Positions 62,431-64,000 of a stretch of DNA of 64,000 nucleotides are shown here, piece by piece (position 1 is the first letter of the stretch; every line of letters starts with the position of its first letter). Origin of the DNA: Treponema sp. Marseille-Q3903 (GTDB lineage: Bacteria > Spirochaetota > Spirochaetia > Treponematales > Treponemataceae); the NCBI RefSeq assembly GCF_014334335.1, contig NZ_JACSEU010000001.1:1984001-2048000 (forward strand), given 5' to 3'. Below the pieces are notes generated by a model that saw only the letters and a program-made list of their open reading frames with translations, made no database searches and had not been told where the DNA came from. A program made the position numbers and the translations under genes.

Positions 62431-63444
62431 ATGAAAAAAATCAACTTAAAATTCAGTTTTAAAGATACTTATGAAAAGCTTCAGTCAAATGTATGGGGAA
62501 TTCTCGCATTTTATGTTTCAGCTTTGATAATCATGGCGGCAATAGCTTTTACGGTGTATTTTGTGAATATAAAAAAGCCTGAAAAAGTGCTTGTTCCAAA
62601 CGTTCAAGGCAAAAAGCTTGAAGACGCTCTCATCGAAATGCAGGTAAAAGAGCTCTATCCAAAAATCAACATGCGTTATTCTGACACTCCGGGTGATGAA
62701 GGCACAATTCTTGAACAATCTCCGAAAGCCGGCGCAATTGTAAAAGGTTACAGCAGAGTTTCTCTTGTCGTAAGCCGCGGCGTAATTGTAGATAAAATTG
62801 ATGAATACATAGGAATGAACATCGACGAGCTCAAGCTGAAACTTCAGACACTGTTCGCCGGTCAGACTCGCCCTCTGATTGTTCTGGCAGAACCTCAATA
62901 TAAGCCCGATGCTTCTGAAGCCGGCACGATTATTGAACAGGATCCTCCTGCAGGCACAAGCATCTCAGAACCTGTCACTGTAACTTTAATTGTAAGCCGT
63001 GGGCCAAATTACGACAACACAAAAGTCCCTAATCTCATCGGACAGAGCGTAAACGATTTGCTCCAGACAATCACGAGGAGCAAACTCGTATTTGACATCA
63101 CAGCGCATAAATCCGACGATTCAGAAAAACCCGGCACAGTTGTGAGCCAGCAGCAGTTTGACTCTGAATATGTGCCAAACTATACAAGAATCAGCGTAGA
63201 AATGGCGATGCCGTCTAAACCAATTGAAGACAACATCTACGGAATCTTGACGGAAACTCTTGCAAATTATCCGTATCCTGTTCCGATGAAACTAGAAGCA
63301 GTCCCTTACGAAGGCGAATCTTATACGATTTTAAGCTTCAACCATCCGGGTGGAAATCTCACAATTCCTTACGCAGTGCCAAAAGGAACAACGCTTGTTC
63401 TCTCAGTCGTAGATAAAGTTGTCGCAAAAACGACAGTAAACTGA
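62431..63444 (+). CDS. PASTA-repeat membrane protein
   Basis: A 337-residue protein: short cytoplasmic N-terminus, one transmembrane helix (GILAFYVSALIIMAAIAF), then three PASTA domains in the periplasm (VLVPNVQGKKLEDAL; DEYIGMNIDELKLKLQ; VPNLIGQSVNDLLQT, each with a later GTIxEQxPxAG) and a C-terminal part of about 90 residues. PASTA domains bind peptidoglycan stem peptides or beta-lactams and usually sit on PBPs or kinases; here neither is attached. GGAG lies 9 nt upstream. In the def-fmt cluster. Confidence 0.85.
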   Translation: MKKINLKFSFKDTYEKLQSNVWGILAFYVSALIIMAAIAFTVYFVNIKKPEKVLVPNVQGKKLEDALIEMQVKELYPKINMRYSDTPGDEGTILEQSPKAGAIVKGYSRVSLVVSRGVIVDKIDEYIGMNIDELKLKLQTLFAGQTRPLIVLAEPQYKPDASEAGTIIEQDPPAGTSISEPVTVTLIVSRGPNYDNTKVPNLIGQSVNDLLQTITRSKLVFDITAHKSDDSEKPGTVVSQQQFDSEYVPNYTRISVEMAMPSKPIEDNIYGILTETLANYPYPVPMKLEAVPYEGESYTILSFNHPGGNLTIPYAVPKGTTLVLSVVDKVVAKTTVN

Positions 63445-63473
63445 TATTAAAAACGAAGTTAAGCAGGTAGATT

Positions 63474-64000
63474 ATGAACCAGCCGTTGATTTGTATGACG
63501 CTTACAGGACGCACTCTTGAAGAAGATGTAAATCTTGTAAAAAAATATGAAAAACAAGTTGATATCGTTGAGCTCCGCGTAGATTGCCTTTCTGAAGACG
63601 AACAGTTTTATGCAAGACGATTCCCGACAATGATACAGCTGCCTTGTATTTTGACTATCAGGCGCGATATTGATGGCGGTAAATTTACGGGTGGAGAATT
63701 TTCAAGAACAAACCTTTTTGCCCGTGCCCTTGCTTTTGCAAATGAAGACAAATCTCGAAACTTTGCATTTGTAGATTTTGAAGACGACTATCATATCCCA
63801 AGCATTCAGGATACGGCGATGGCGTTCGGAATAAAAATAATCAGAAGTACACATGTGATGAATCCTGTTGAAGTGAATATCAAAGGCAGATATGAAAAAA
63901 TGCGCAAAACAGGATATGAAATTCCAAAGATTGCGTTTACACCTCGTTCGCTCGATGATGTTACAAGCCTCTTTTCGCAATCTAGAGAAATAACTGATTA
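63474..64000 (+). CDS. aroD: Type I 3-dehydroquinate dehydratase, partial
   Basis: From ATG 63474 (AGG 5 nt upstream) the frame runs open to the window edge, 175 codons. ICMTLTGRTLEEDV, VELRVDCLS, ILTIRRDIDGGKF and the catalytic His in IRSTHVMN, then Lys in PKIAFTPRS, match class I dehydroquinase (Schiff-base mechanism). The end lies outside the window; in some spirochaetes it is fused to shikimate dehydrogenase, which cannot be judged here. Confidence 0.9.
   Translation, partial: MNQPLICMTLTGRTLEEDVNLVKKYEKQVDIVELRVDCLSEDEQFYARRFPTMIQLPCILTIRRDIDGGKFTGGEFSRTNLFARALAFANEDKSRNFAFVDFEDDYHIPSIQDTAMAFGIKIIRSTHVMNPVEVNIKGRYEKMRKTGYEIPKIAFTPRSLDDVTSLFSQSREITD

Overview
The window reads as chromosome of a spirochaete of the genus Treponema, probably a gut or rumen commensal rather than T. 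pallidum. This rests on protein style and gene order, not on a database search. Supporting signs are a low-to-moderate G+C content, rplU-rpmA-obgE-nadD-yqeK in a row, a long spirochaete-type PRPP synthetase, a MurA with Asp in place of the catalytic Cys, a Na+-pumping oxaloacetate decarboxylase (OadGAB), and many small exported lipoproteins.

Layout. 1-3.3 kb: yqeK, nadD, obgE, rpmA, rplU (all minus). 3.3-9.4 kb: a structured tandem repeat next to the 5S gene, then one complete rRNA operon (5S, 23S, 16S on the minus strand) with a good promoter and no tRNA in the spacer. 9.4-13 kb: a small redox operon (DUF4405-type cytochrome, a broken monooxygenase, exported flavodoxin) and fhs. 13-21.9 kb: a receiver/ATPase/cNMP regulator, tRNA-Arg(CCT) preceded by five 168-bp tRNA-like repeats, MBL hydrolase, HAD phosphatase, FGGY kinase, prs, pepT and murA. 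21.9-33.9 kb: a nearly identical duplication of an exported-protein operon (two lipoproteins, a PQQ-like propeller lipoprotein, a lipase) with a divergent membrane-anchored LuxR-type regulator; a metallopeptidase lipoprotein is kept in one copy only. 33.9-38.5 kb: a patchwork of IS3-family debris, a mobilisation-like fragment, a Firmicutes-style TetR/ABC transporter module, a ferredoxin fragment and a glycoside hydrolase set between two copies of the 5' end of an OLD-family ATPase gene. 38.5-64 kb: mostly housekeeping (parC-like topoisomerase, yigZ, lon, PadR/PspC envelope-stress set, OadGAB, lysC-dapB, RNB exonuclease, a hisA-hisI-hisE fusion with hisD, def-fmt, a PASTA protein and the start of aroD).

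The features I consider most worth following are: (1) the tRNA-like repeat array upstream of tRNA-Arg, in which the D and T arms are kept, the anticodon arm is replaced by a long hairpin, and a second hairpin competes with the T/acceptor strand; (2) the duplicated lipase/lipoprotein operon with a membrane LuxR regulator and helically phased operators; (3) the 5S-like structured repeats beside the rRNA operon; (4) a recurring promoter layout in which a -10 box lies 6-7 nt before the ATG, predicting leaderless mRNAs for at least six genes; and (5) short degenerate tandem repeats (17, 18 and about 30 bp) in intergenic DNA.

No searches or folding programs were run. Coordinates of rRNA ends, starts and repeat edges were read by eye. 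Function calls beyond well-known motifs are inference.
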